Part shown: in pieces, positions 1 through 4,938 of the stretch
Position numbering within the stretch: position 1 is the stretch's first letter
Layout of the letters: the number at the start of each line of letters is the position of its first letter
NCBI GenBank assembly: GCA_014523665.1
Contig: JAATVR010000254.1
Coordinates: 1 to 6,022 of the forward strand
DNA length: 6,022 nt
Origin: Nitrososphaerales archaeon TH526
GTDB taxonomy: Archaea > Thermoproteota > Nitrososphaeria > Nitrososphaerales > Nitrososphaeraceae
Direction of reading: 5' to 3'
Program-made: the position numbers and the translations under genes
Notes under the pieces: model-generated
Told to the model about the DNA's origin: nothing
Databases searched by the model: none
What the model saw: the letters and a program-made list of their open reading frames with translations, nothing else

Positions 1-2
1 CG

Positions 3-122
3 TTTATTTTGCAAAAAATAAAGAGGGATGCCGAGGCGTTTTTGGGTAAAAGTGTAGACAGAGCGGTTATTACTGTTCCAGCCTACTTTAACGAGAGGCT
101 GCTCTTGTTAATTGGGTTATAA
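3..122 (+). pseudogene. dnaK: Internal fragment of Hsp70 chaperone DnaK, cut off on its 3' side
   Basis: Frame 3 from the left edge reads [16 protein letters not shown], then [15 protein letters not shown]. This is the DnaK nucleotide-binding-domain segment around residues 115-147 of the usual protein, and [10 protein letters not shown] is a family signature. DnaK is an ATP-driven cytosolic chaperone. Homology stops at about base 95, where the conserved continuation (D-x-QR-x-A-T-K-D-A) should appear. The frame instead runs nine unrelated codons to a stop at 120-122, inside the antisense strand of the neighbouring glycosylase remnant. The rest of the ATPase domain and the substrate-binding domain are absent here. 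The 5' part may continue outside the window, so whether the gene has a start is unknown. The family call is secure; that it is non-functional is inferred from the truncation. Confidence 0.85.
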
Positions 123-480
123 CATCCACATCTGTCATCCTTGGGAGATCGTTCAAGGTCAACCTTCCGTCTGCAATATTGGCTGCCAGGTCTTTTAGAT
201 AAGCTATTTTCATTCTCGATATACCAACCTTAGCTCTCAGCTCAACTTCAGAACTTGAGAGGATTTGGTACGGTTCTGGAATATTACCATCAAAATACTT
301 CAAGAATTTATTATAAATGGTACTTGCAGCCTTTCCAATGAGCTGTTGATAGACTATTGCTTCTATTAAAGATAAATAAGAATCATTTCGTTTCTGTATA
401 GAATAACTCCCAACCTGTTTAATGATTTCGGCAAGATGTTGATCAGTACTACTGAGGTACTTTATGTAATCTGTATTCAA
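88..480 (-). pseudogene. HhH-GPD DNA glycosylase (3-methyladenine glycosylase/AlkA type), C-terminally truncated
   Basis: The reading frame gives 130 residues matching the N-terminal part of HhH-GPD base-excision glycosylases. Recognisable segments are SLIEAIVYQQLIGKAASTIYN (about residues 37-57), LRAKVGISRMKIAYLKDLA (about 81-99) and the run up to VITQLTR near residue 126. Family members are usually about 200 residues and continue with the helix-hairpin-helix (VKGIGRWTAEM-like) and the catalytic aspartate loop. Here the frame reads only A-A-S-R and stops, exactly where it meets the dnaK fragment. The DNA-binding hairpin and catalytic Asp are therefore missing and it cannot be an active glycosylase. 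The first codon is TTG; no ATG is in frame before an upstream stop. It lies 8 bases behind the nitroreductase tail on the same strand, which suggests a former operon. Confidence 0.85.
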
Positions 481-488
481 ATGTAATA

Positions 489-650
489 TTAATAATGAGA
501 AATGATATTTATTCCTAGATCAGTTAAGTCTAAACTACAAGAAGCAGCTGGATATCCTAATGCAATAATGCCTATTGGTTTAACATGTACTGGTAATCCA
601 AGAATTTTTGTGACTTTATCATCTTCAAATGCCCCAACAAAACTATAATT
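489..650 (-). pseudogene. Nitroreductase family protein, C-terminal remnant
   Basis: The minus strand encodes FVGAFEDDKVTKILGLP, then HVKPIGIIALGYPA, then a tail ending in I-I-S-H-Y. This matches the end of FMN-dependent nitroreductases, where a 'VGAFDE..V...LGLP....P....PLGYP' block closes the fold. Nitroreductases are FMN enzymes of about 190-220 residues that use NAD(P)H. Only about 50 residues are left, and the FMN- and dimer-forming N-terminal part is gone. Homology fades near base 641-650. Codons upstream, back to the in-frame ATG at 672-674 (minus strand), read M-Y-R-W-W-R-T-G-N-Y, which does not look like the family, so that start is accidental. The C-terminus itself looks natural. 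The remnant has no means of expression I can see. Confidence 0.75.
641..650 (+). promoter_or_regulatory. Possible archaeal TATA-like box for the gene at 680
   Basis: The AACTATAATT run sits about 35 bases before the ATG at 680. This would put the transcription start some 8-10 bases ahead of the start codon if TATA-to-start spacing is the usual 25-27. It falls right at the end of nitroreductase homology, so the promoter seems to belong to the sequence right of that junction. No BRE-like purine run is obvious. Weak evidence. Confidence 0.3.
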
Positions 651-679
651 TCCTGTTCTCCACCATCTATACACCTCAC

Positions 680-1183
680 ATGAAAGTAGACCTACTCGAC
701 TTTCAACAATATAGCCTTAAGGATCAACAATATATAGTGCAAATTCTGACTACTTTTCGGTTGACCATTATTGCGTTTGCCAAGAAATCGGAAGAAGCTA
801 ATGCGAAATGTGAGATAATACTGTTTACTACTGAATACTGTCTGGAAGAACCTGGCAAAGGATCAAAAATATCAGTGCTTAATGCAAAGCAACTGCTGGA
901 GCTGGTCATCGAAGTTAAAAAGGATAGTCCAGGCAGTCTTTCGACATTAGAAATATACTTAGAAAAAGGTGTTTCATCTATAAGAAATCTATCCTCGAGT
1001 TATATCGAACCTGGAGCGTTCGATCAGGGAAGATATACTGGAGCCTTCCGGATAGAGAATCCGGAAAGGAGAATTATACTAAATCTATCTATCATTGTAA
1101 AGCATAATTTTACATATTATAGATTAGACTTGCTTCAATATCCTCTCCTAGGAGTTGTTTTTGGTTGTAGAGAAGGTCTTTAA
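680..1183 (+). CDS. Hypothetical protein, 167 residues, family not recognised
   Basis: A long open frame in AT-rich DNA encodes a mixed-charge soluble protein. I recognise no family, signal peptide or membrane span. Visible features are an N-terminal amphipathic segment (about residues 1-40, DLLDFQQYSLKDQQYIVQIL), a lysine/glutamate-rich helix-like middle (about 40-100), a G/Y-rich stretch (YIEPGAFDQGRYTGAFRIE, about 125-143), and an aromatic C-terminal part with YYRLDLLQYPLL. I chose the ATG at 680 over the in-frame ATG at 629. The codons between 629 and about 641 are the antisense of the nitroreductase remnant, and a TATA-like run lies at a suitable distance before 680. The balanced residue composition over 167 codons argues for real coding. 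The left part could be truncated by the neighbouring rearrangement, and the gene may be a remnant itself. Confidence 0.6.
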   Translation: MKVDLLDFQQYSLKDQQYIVQILTTFRLTIIAFAKKSEEANAKCEIILFTTEYCLEEPGKGSKISVLNAKQLLELVIEVKKDSPGSLSTLEIYLEKGVSSIRNLSSSYIEPGAFDQGRYTGAFRIENPERRIILNLSIIVKHNFTYYRLDLLQYPLLGVVFGCREGL

Positions 1184-1508
1184 TCCTATCTCATATACTT
1201 CAGATACCTTAGATAGCCATTTCGATTACAATCTGAGGTTACTGAGGTTTGTTAGGTCATAGTAAGGCTAGGTTGGCTTGTCTAAAGATGTGGATTCAAA
1301 TCTCTGCTATGAATTGAGTTTATTTCGATACCAGACTGATGCAGAAAATTACACAAAATAACGTGCTAATATCATTTGATACTACATAGTAGGAAGAGGT
1401 TCTAGGTACAAATAATATATGAAGGTTAGTCATTACTATTGTTATGGTATTCGCACCTTCTATTTTTGCCGTCAGTATTCTGGCATTCCATTCTTAAAAC
1501 TTATATGT
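1184..1508. other. Gene-poor stretch with a possible signal-peptide relic and a tRNA-like inverted repeat
   Basis: No intact gene is visible here. Two weak items stand out. At 1419-1497 (+), an ATG followed after one extra base by codons L-V-I-T-I-V-M-V-F-A-P-S-I-F-A-V-S-I-L-A gives a 20-residue hydrophobic run like a secretion signal, ending at a TAA. At 1257-1312, a 7-base inverted repeat (TCATAGT / GCTATGA) encloses a TTCAAAT motif like a tRNA T-loop, but no anticodon arm can be folded. Neither is strong enough to be called a gene. Confidence 0.4.
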
Positions 1509-1544
1509 AAAAAAAGGGTGAGTTCTCCCTATAGTCTGGCTCAC
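1509..1544 (-). terminator. Hairpin plus T-run terminator after the metallopeptidase gene
   Basis: On the minus strand, just after the stop codon at 1548, a GTGAG/CTCAC stem (arms 1540-1544 and 1518-1522) is followed two bases later by seven T (1515-1509). T-runs end archaeal transcripts and the hairpin adds support. Position and strand fit the gene ending at 1548. Confidence 0.5.
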
Positions 1545-1547
1545 AGA

Positions 1548-2102
1548 TTATAGGAAGTAGTCCAATCTTCCATCGTACTCTTTTTTTGGTTCTGGATCTA
1601 AATCTATGCCTACTCTATATTTCTTTGAGTGGTGTGCGAATAGGTGTATGTGTTTTGGCGGGAATGTGCGACCTCTAAGTACTTCATCAACGCGTTGCTC
1701 AAACTTCTTGCCGTGCTGTAGGTATGCGAATCGGTAGTGAACGAGTTCATGCGCTAGCACTCTTTGATAACTCCTGTACGTTCGCTTCTGCTTGATGTAT
1801 TCTGATCTGAAACTATGTGTTGTAGCATCAAATGAACTCAGTCTACGTACATAGTCGCCGTGTCTGTCTTTCTTATATTCAAGTCTCTTGCTACAGTCCA
1901 CGAAGATGATCCGGATTGAACAGATACATTCTCCCCAGCCACCTATCCTTCTGTCGTTACTGTCACGTACTCTACCACACACTTTGGACCGCATCTCCTT
2001 TCTTTCAGTGATTAGATCAGGTTCTTCGCTCGGTAGTATTCCTATTTGGTTGCTTTGTCTGCTTTTGTCTTTGTGTAATTGTAGGATGTTCTTTCCCTTC
2101 AA
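1548..2102 (-). CDS. HExxH zinc metallopeptidase-like protein (SprT/WLM-like), 184 residues
   Basis: The C-terminal half carries VLAHELVHYRF followed by LQHGKKFEQRVDEVL. This is a classic zinc-binding HExxH helix with a second 'HG-x-x-F' histidine 8 residues later, the arrangement of SprT-like and YgjP/WLM-type minimal gluzincins. In residues counted from the longer start (196 aa), H130, E131, H134 and probably H142 would bind zinc and activate water. The preceding CICSIRIIFVDCS reads as the beta strand before the active-site helix. The lysine/arginine-rich N-terminus is probably disordered. The frame opens at a TTG at 2138, but a strong ribosome-binding sequence GGAGGTGA (2120-2113) lies 10 bases before a TTG at 2102, so I prefer that start; an ATG at 1997 is a third option. 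Base composition looks more GC-rich than its neighbours. The peptide or protein substrate cannot be told; it may be intracellular, as no signal peptide is visible. Confidence 0.75.
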   Translation of the reverse strand: MKGKNILQLHKDKSRQSNQIGILPSEEPDLITERKEMRSKVCGRVRDSNDRRIGGWGECICSIRIIFVDCSKRLEYKKDRHGDYVRRLSSFDATTHSFRSEYIKQKRTYRSYQRVLAHELVHYRFAYLQHGKKFEQRVDEVLRGRTFPPKHIHLFAHHSKKYRVGIDLDPEPKKEYDGRLDYFL

Positions 2103-2112
2103 GTTCTTTCTC

Positions 2113-2120
2113 TCACCTCC
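2113..2120 (-). promoter_or_regulatory. Ribosome-binding site GGAGGTGA deciding the TTG start at 2102
   Basis: On the minus strand, GGAGGTGA matches the anti-Shine-Dalgarno end of archaeal 16S rRNA very well and lies 10 bases before TTG at 2102-2100. With the longer TTG start at 2138 this motif would fall inside the coding region, as codons Gly-Gly-Glu. That is why the shorter start is preferred. Confidence 0.45.
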
Positions 2121-2257
2121 CTTTTTTAGTACTGGCAAGGGTTGTTACCAGTTTCCTATACCGTCAAGTCTGGTACCTGGCTTACACTAAGTATCATTAT
2201 GTACTGTTACCACTGACAGAAATATATTTGTTACCTAAAAAAGTTCCCTGTTAATAA

Positions 2258-2455
2258 AAAGCTCTTCTTACTAAGGGGATGAAAGGCTATGAAATAGCCA
2301 AAGAATTAGACGTTGATGTATCAACTGCGAGCAGAGATATTCAGTATTTTATCTCCCAATTACATAACTATCTAAATTCCTTGGCTAAGGAAACCCTTCC
2401 ATTTATGTGGAATGTACATGTATACATTTCAACTACGACCATAATAGAAACATGA
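2258..2455 (+). pseudogene. Helix-turn-helix DNA-binding protein remnant
   Basis: The frame after the TAA at 2255 reads KALLTKGMKGYEIAKELDVD, VSTASRDIQYFISQ, then NYLNSLAKETLPFM. 'EIAKELDVDVSTASRDIQYF' is a typical helix-turn-helix: helix, turn at Asp-Val-Asp, recognition helix TASRDIQ. I recall close variants (with STVSRDIQYL and a following AKETLPFMY segment) from a repeated family in Nitrososphaerales genomes that usually goes on for another 60-100 residues. Here the match ends near base 2405, and the frame drifts into unrelated residues (W-N-V-H-V-Y-I-S-T-T-T) to a TGA at 2453-2455. An internal ATG at 2279 could start a 58-residue product that keeps the DNA-binding part. I think it is a fragment, though a small regulator cannot be excluded. 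Confidence 0.6.
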
Positions 2456-2602
2456 TTGCCCATGTGTGCTCTTTCTTAGATGGTTTTTCCTTTCTTCATT
2501 TGTCATAAATTTAGTACCGCACACAAGACATTCAAAATCAGTAGGCATTTTTGGATCTTCTTTTGTTCTTGGCTTGTCTTCTTCGTGGTGAATCTTATTC
2601 AC
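2429..2602 (-). CDS. Small C2H2 zinc-finger protein, 39-57 residues
   Basis: The minus strand reads a charged lead, HHEEDKPRTKEDPKM, then PTDFECLVCGTKFMTNEERK and NHLRKSTHG. Cysteines and histidines are spaced C-x2-C-x12-H-x5-H, a complete classical C2H2 zinc finger. Short single-finger proteins of this kind are common in ammonia-oxidising archaea, with DNA, RNA or protein binding assumed but mostly untested. ATG at 2548 gives 39 residues. The coding-like charged segment before it is open back to a GTG at 2602, directly after a stop, which gives 57. After the last zinc ligand the sequence (Q-S-C-F-Y-Y-G-R-S) looks unnatural and overlaps the decayed end of the opposite helix-turn-helix remnant, so the C-terminus may be a junction. 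The zinc finger itself is intact. Its 5' end overlaps the region upstream of the oxidoreductase at 2647. Confidence 0.6.
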   Translation of the reverse strand: MNKIHHEEDKPRTKEDPKMPTDFECLVCGTKFMTNEERKNHLRKSTHGQSCFYYGRS

Positions 2603-2612
2603 TTAAGACAAT

Positions 2613-2624
2613 AGTTAATAGATA
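2613..2624 (+). promoter_or_regulatory. TATA-like box for the PPOX-fold gene
   Basis: AGTTAATAGATA is centred about 29 bases before the ATG at 2647. That spacing would give a leaderless or nearly leaderless transcript, common in archaea. It supports 2647 rather than the TTG at 2551 as the start. Based on position and AT content only. Confidence 0.35.
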
Positions 2625-2646
2625 TGCTCCACAGATACTATTTGAT

Positions 2647-3075
2647 ATGAGCAAGAATTCTGGTCAAATAACAAAGCCAGTAGCTAACCTTTTTCAGAAT
2701 AAGAATTTTGCTTTTGTGTCAACACTTATGAAGGACGGATCACCCCAAATCACTCCTACTTGGATAGATATAGAAGAAAATGCAGAACACAGTATTTTGA
2801 TAAATACGGCAGAGGGTAGAGTAAAGCATAAGAATATTTCTAGAGATCCCAGACTAGCAATATCTATTATGAATAGAGATAATCCGTATGAAATGGCTAC
2901 GATCAGGGGAAGGGTTATAGAACAGATTAGATTAAATGCTGCCGAAGAGCACATAGATAAGCTTGCAAGGAAGTACCTTGGCGTTGACAAGTATCCTGGT
3001 CGTTCTCCAGGAGAGAAGAGAGTTATTTTAAGGGTAAAGCCAGAAAAAATATTCTATCAACCACCAATTAGATAA
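2647..3075 (+). CDS. PPOX-fold, probably F420-dependent, oxidoreductase, 142 residues
   Basis: The protein matches the pyridoxamine-5'-phosphate-oxidase-like split beta-barrel family, in the form often annotated 'PPOX class F420-dependent'. Seen are FAFVSTLMKDGSPQITPTWI (about residues 21-40), the cofactor-binding strand-turn ILINTAEGRVKHKNISRDPR (about 50-69), AISIMNRDNPYEMATIRGRV (about 71-90), and a closing ILRVKPEKIFYQ. The K-x-x-N-x-x-R-D-P-R block is the usual phosphate/cofactor-contacting loop. Length (about 130-150) is normal and the gene looks intact. The frame is open upstream to a TTG at 2551, but those 32 residues are antisense to the zinc-finger ORF and unlike the family, so the ATG at 2647 is chosen. 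Such dimers reduce or oxidise small molecules with F420H2 or flavin; the substrate is unknown. It lies 72 bases ahead of an LLM-family gene, another F420-type enzyme, on the same strand. Confidence 0.88.
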   Translation: MSKNSGQITKPVANLFQNKNFAFVSTLMKDGSPQITPTWIDIEENAEHSILINTAEGRVKHKNISRDPRLAISIMNRDNPYEMATIRGRVIEQIRLNAAEEHIDKLARKYLGVDKYPGRSPGEKRVILRVKPEKIFYQPPIR

Positions 3076-3147
3076 TGCTACTATTAATGGCTGGCTGACA
3101 TTTAACCAAATTTTTCATCTGTACCATAAAAATACACTCCCATTATT

Positions 3148-4158
3148 ATGACCAAAAAAGTGAATAAAATAAAGTTTGGATGTTACATTTACCAAGAGGG
3201 TCTAGAATTCGAAAAGATAAAACAAATTGTTATTGAATGTGAAAAGTTGGGATTTGACTCCGTCTGGCTCAAGGACAATTTTGGTTCTTGGTTGAATGCA
3301 TACTTTTCGCATAACAAGAAAGAAGTTGAAGAAGAGAAACGGTCTGAAGATTATTTTCTTGAGTGTTGGACCATATTATCCTCATTAGCAGCAATAACCA
3401 AGCGGATTAGGTTAGGTGCAATATTAGTAAATTTACACAGGAGTCCTTCACTCACCGCTAAAATGGTCTCTACTTTAGATGTCATAAGTAATGGTAGGAT
3501 AGATTTCGGATTAAGCGCAGGCTGGCATAGAAGTGAAATTGAATCGTACGGCCTACTGTACCCTTCAAAGGCATCAATTAGAATTGAAATGCTAGAAGAA
3601 AGCATTCAGATAATCAAGAAAATGATTAGTAAAGATGAGGATGAAGCTTCATTTAAAGGGAAATATTATTCCATTACCAAAGCACGATGCAAACCAGCTC
3701 CCGTGCAGAAACCATGGCCACGTCTATGGATTGGCGGAGGAGGTAAAAAGACTCTCAAATTAGTATCTATGTATGGCGATGGTTGGATTTACGGACTTTG
3801 CACATACGATACCTATGTGAGGAAAATATCCATACTAAATGAGCACTGTGGTTCAATTAACAGGGATCATAGAGAGGTGATAAAGGCGTGGCATGGGATT
3901 ATGTTTATTGCAAATGATACGTATGAACAAGTGGAAAAAGGACAATCAAAGAGGAACATTGTCAATAAGGTAACAGAAAGTTTCTGGAAAAATGATTTAG
4001 ATCTAGTCATTACCGGAACACCTGAATACATAATAAAAGAGATTGAGAAGTATATCGACATAGGTGTAAGCTCTTTTATCATACATTTTGTAGATCTACC
4101 TAGTCTGAGATCTTTAAGGCTTTTTGCAAAGCATGTTATGCCTCATTTCTTGGATTAA
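3148..4158 (+). CDS. LLM-class (luciferase-like) F420-dependent oxidoreductase, 336 residues
   Basis: This is an intact bacterial-luciferase-like TIM barrel. Landmarks are IVIECEKLGFDSVWLKDNF (about residues 27-45), RIRLGAILVNLHRSPSLTAK (about 86-105), VSTLDVISNGRIDFGLSAGW (about 107-126), a KPAPVQKPWPRLWIGGGGKK segment (about 182-201) and YGDGWI (about 209-214). Near the C-terminus are TGTPEYIIKEIEKYIDIGVS (about 289-308) and FIIHFVD. The family binds F420 or FMN at the barrel mouth and transfers hydride to alcohols, aldehydes or methylene-tetrahydromethanopterin-like substrates, or acts as a monooxygenase. The substrate is not readable here. Length 336 is typical. The ATG at 3148 is the first usable start after the previous gene. 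The product is cytosolic. The gap of 72 bases allows co-transcription with the PPOX gene, though an AT-rich run at 3125-3135 could be a separate promoter placed rather close to the ATG. Confidence 0.9.
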   Translation: MTKKVNKIKFGCYIYQEGLEFEKIKQIVIECEKLGFDSVWLKDNFGSWLNAYFSHNKKEVEEEKRSEDYFLECWTILSSLAAITKRIRLGAILVNLHRSPSLTAKMVSTLDVISNGRIDFGLSAGWHRSEIESYGLLYPSKASIRIEMLEESIQIIKKMISKDEDEASFKGKYYSITKARCKPAPVQKPWPRLWIGGGGKKTLKLVSMYGDGWIYGLCTYDTYVRKISILNEHCGSINRDHREVIKAWHGIMFIANDTYEQVEKGQSKRNIVNKVTESFWKNDLDLVITGTPEYIIKEIEKYIDIGVSSFIIHFVDLPSLRSLRLFAKHVMPHFLD

Positions 4159-4166
4159 TGAGGCAT
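4138..4166 (+). terminator. Perfect 10-bp inverted repeat across the stop codon of the LLM gene
   Basis: ATGCCTCATT (4138-4147) and AATGAGGCAT (4157-4166) are exact reverse complements around a 9-base loop. The TAA stop (4156-4158) sits at the loop/stem border. No T-run follows directly; the next one is TTTTTT at 4223-4228. It may act as a 3'-end stabilising or pausing hairpin, with the T-run downstream as the true end. The repeat is certain; the role is inferred. Confidence 0.5.
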
Positions 4167-4222
4167 AGGGGAAGGTTTGCATTGTCACTATAGCACGACA
4201 TAATGAGCTTGGAGTATGGCAC

Positions 4223-4242
4223 TTTTTTGAAATTTAGTTTTC
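4223..4242 (+). terminator. T-rich run downstream of the LLM gene
   Basis: Six T at 4223-4228 and a further TTTT at 4238-4241 follow the LLM stop codon by 65-83 bases. They end just before the 3' end of the small minus-strand gene at 4247. T-runs are the usual archaeal termination signal, so this is a likely transcript end between convergent genes. Confidence 0.4.
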
Positions 4243-4246
4243 CTTG

Positions 4247-4403
4247 TTATGATTCCACGCCAACGTCAATTCTACTATTATTTGCTTGTTGTAATACGTC
4301 CCATGCTTCTCTTAAATATACTGTTTAATCCAACCAAATACATCTCGTACTTGGTAGATGAAGTTTTTTTTGATGAACGTTTCTTCGAAGAAGTTCTAGC
4401 CAT
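4247..4403 (-). pseudogene. Small basic protein (51 residues if repaired), broken by a 1-base insertion
   Basis: From ATG at 4403 the minus strand reads MARTSSKKRSSKKTSSTKYE, then MYLVGLNSIF, and then loses sense (K-R-S-M-G-R-I-T-T-S-K, stop at 4278). Removing one A from the TTTAAGAG run near 4314 gives N-S-I-F-R-E-A-W-D-V-L-Q-Q-A-N-N-S-R-I-D-V-G-V-E-S and a stop at 4247. That second half is clearly protein-like, and 157 bases is exactly 52 codons plus one. The repaired product has a lysine/serine-rich tail (residues 1-17) followed by an amphipathic helix region. The REAW segment with G-L-N-S-I resembles, from memory, part of the helix-turn-helix protein family whose N-terminal piece is at 2258, but this is only an impression. 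It may be a real mutation or a sequencing error. Confidence 0.5.
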
Positions 4404-4725
4404 GTCATACCATGAATCTCAATCTCTATAATAGCTTTTAAAATAATTGCTCTCAATCTCACCTCACTCTTATTGCAGCTAGTGCAAAATAGGAAAGTGG
4501 ACAGCACGTACATTGCTGGGAAAATATATCTTTAGTAGAGAAGGAGGCTGCTGTAACTACTGCTTAGTTGTATTAGTCGAGAATGAACTGAAGGCTTAGT
4601 GGAAACCAGGTTGATAACCGGAGGATTAGCAGTCTGGTTATCAAAGCAAGTAAAAGATGCGTGATCGGGCACAGTTGATAAGCAAGAATTGTGATTACAA
4701 TTATTACAAGAAAAATAAGAATAAG
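4404..4725. other. Gene-free stretch with one strong hairpin
   Basis: Stop codons are frequent in all frames and I recognise no protein, RNA or repeat family. The only clear structure is the hairpin at 4611-4644. The codons just before the SDR tail (4699-4725) spell a lysine/asparagine-rich run of uncertain meaning. Confidence 0.5.
4611..4644. repeat. 12-bp inverted repeat (hairpin)
   Basis: TTGATAACC (4611-4619) and GGTTATCAA (4636-4644) are exact reverse complements. The stem continues inward by a G·T wobble, a G-C and an A-T pair, giving 12 pairs around a 10-base loop (4623-4632). There is no T-run after it on either strand. It could be part of a small RNA, an operator, or the remains of a mobile-element end. 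Confidence 0.5.
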
Positions 4726-4824
4726 ATGTTTAGTCCTCAAAAGGTGGCAGCAAAAATTGTTGAAATGATCCTGGACACTAAAAAATACAAAAATGGAGAC
4801 TCTGTAGAGGTGTATAGCCCCTAA
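4726..4824 (+). pseudogene. Short-chain dehydrogenase/reductase, C-terminal remnant
   Basis: The frame reads FSPQKVAAKIVEMILD, then TKKYKNGDSVEVY, and stops two codons later. This is the usual tail of SDR-family NAD(P)-dependent oxidoreductases: a 'sPe-VA-kI-emI' helix followed by 'y-nGdsveV'. A full SDR has about 240-260 residues with a Rossmann TGxxxGxG motif and a YxxxK active site. None of that is present upstream, where only a K/N-rich run and stops are found. The ATG at 4726 is an internal methionine rather than a real start. I regard it as a leftover from a deletion or rearrangement. Confidence 0.6.
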
Positions 4825-4840
4825 GTACTAGGAAGCATAT

Positions 4841-4860
4841 GACCTTAGAAACATAAGGTC
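4841..4860. repeat. Perfect 7-bp hairpin
   Basis: GACCTTA (4841-4847) pairs exactly with TAAGGTC (4854-4860) around a 6-base loop. It lies 16 bases after the SDR tail's stop codon and could be the old 3'-end hairpin of that gene. No T-run follows. Confidence 0.4.
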
Positions 4861-4938
4861 GAAATTAACAATAGTGAGCGCTGTGGAACGGAATCGAAGA
4901 ATGCGTCTCCCATGCGATTGATGGGATGCAACTTGTTA

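Noticed and set aside
724..909. Minus-strand 61-codon frame
   Set aside because: It is antisense to the longer, more protein-like frame at 680-1183 and has no recognisable motif.
1888..2190. Plus-strand 100-codon frame, proline/leucine rich
   Set aside because: It lies antisense to the HExxH metallopeptidase gene and its composition is what reversed K/R/E-rich codons produce.
2411..2429. Near-palindrome around TGTACATGTATACA
   Set aside because: Imperfect and AT-rich, within a decayed frame; such runs are expected by chance.
2551..2646. N-terminal extension of the PPOX gene from a TTG
   Set aside because: The 32 residues are unlike the family and are antisense to the zinc-finger ORF; the ATG at 2647 fits family length and a TATA-like box.
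2694..2990. Minus-strand frame opposite the PPOX gene
   Set aside because: It is a shadow of a well-supported coding region.
3351..4082. Two minus-strand frames opposite the LLM gene (3351-3605 and 3867-4082)
   Set aside because: They are shadows of a clear luciferase-like gene, without family-like sequence.
4249..4513. Plus frame 4249-4431 and minus frame 4325-4513
   Set aside because: The first is antisense to the frameshifted small gene. The second shares only its distal frame, and its 4404-4513 part has no coding-like character.
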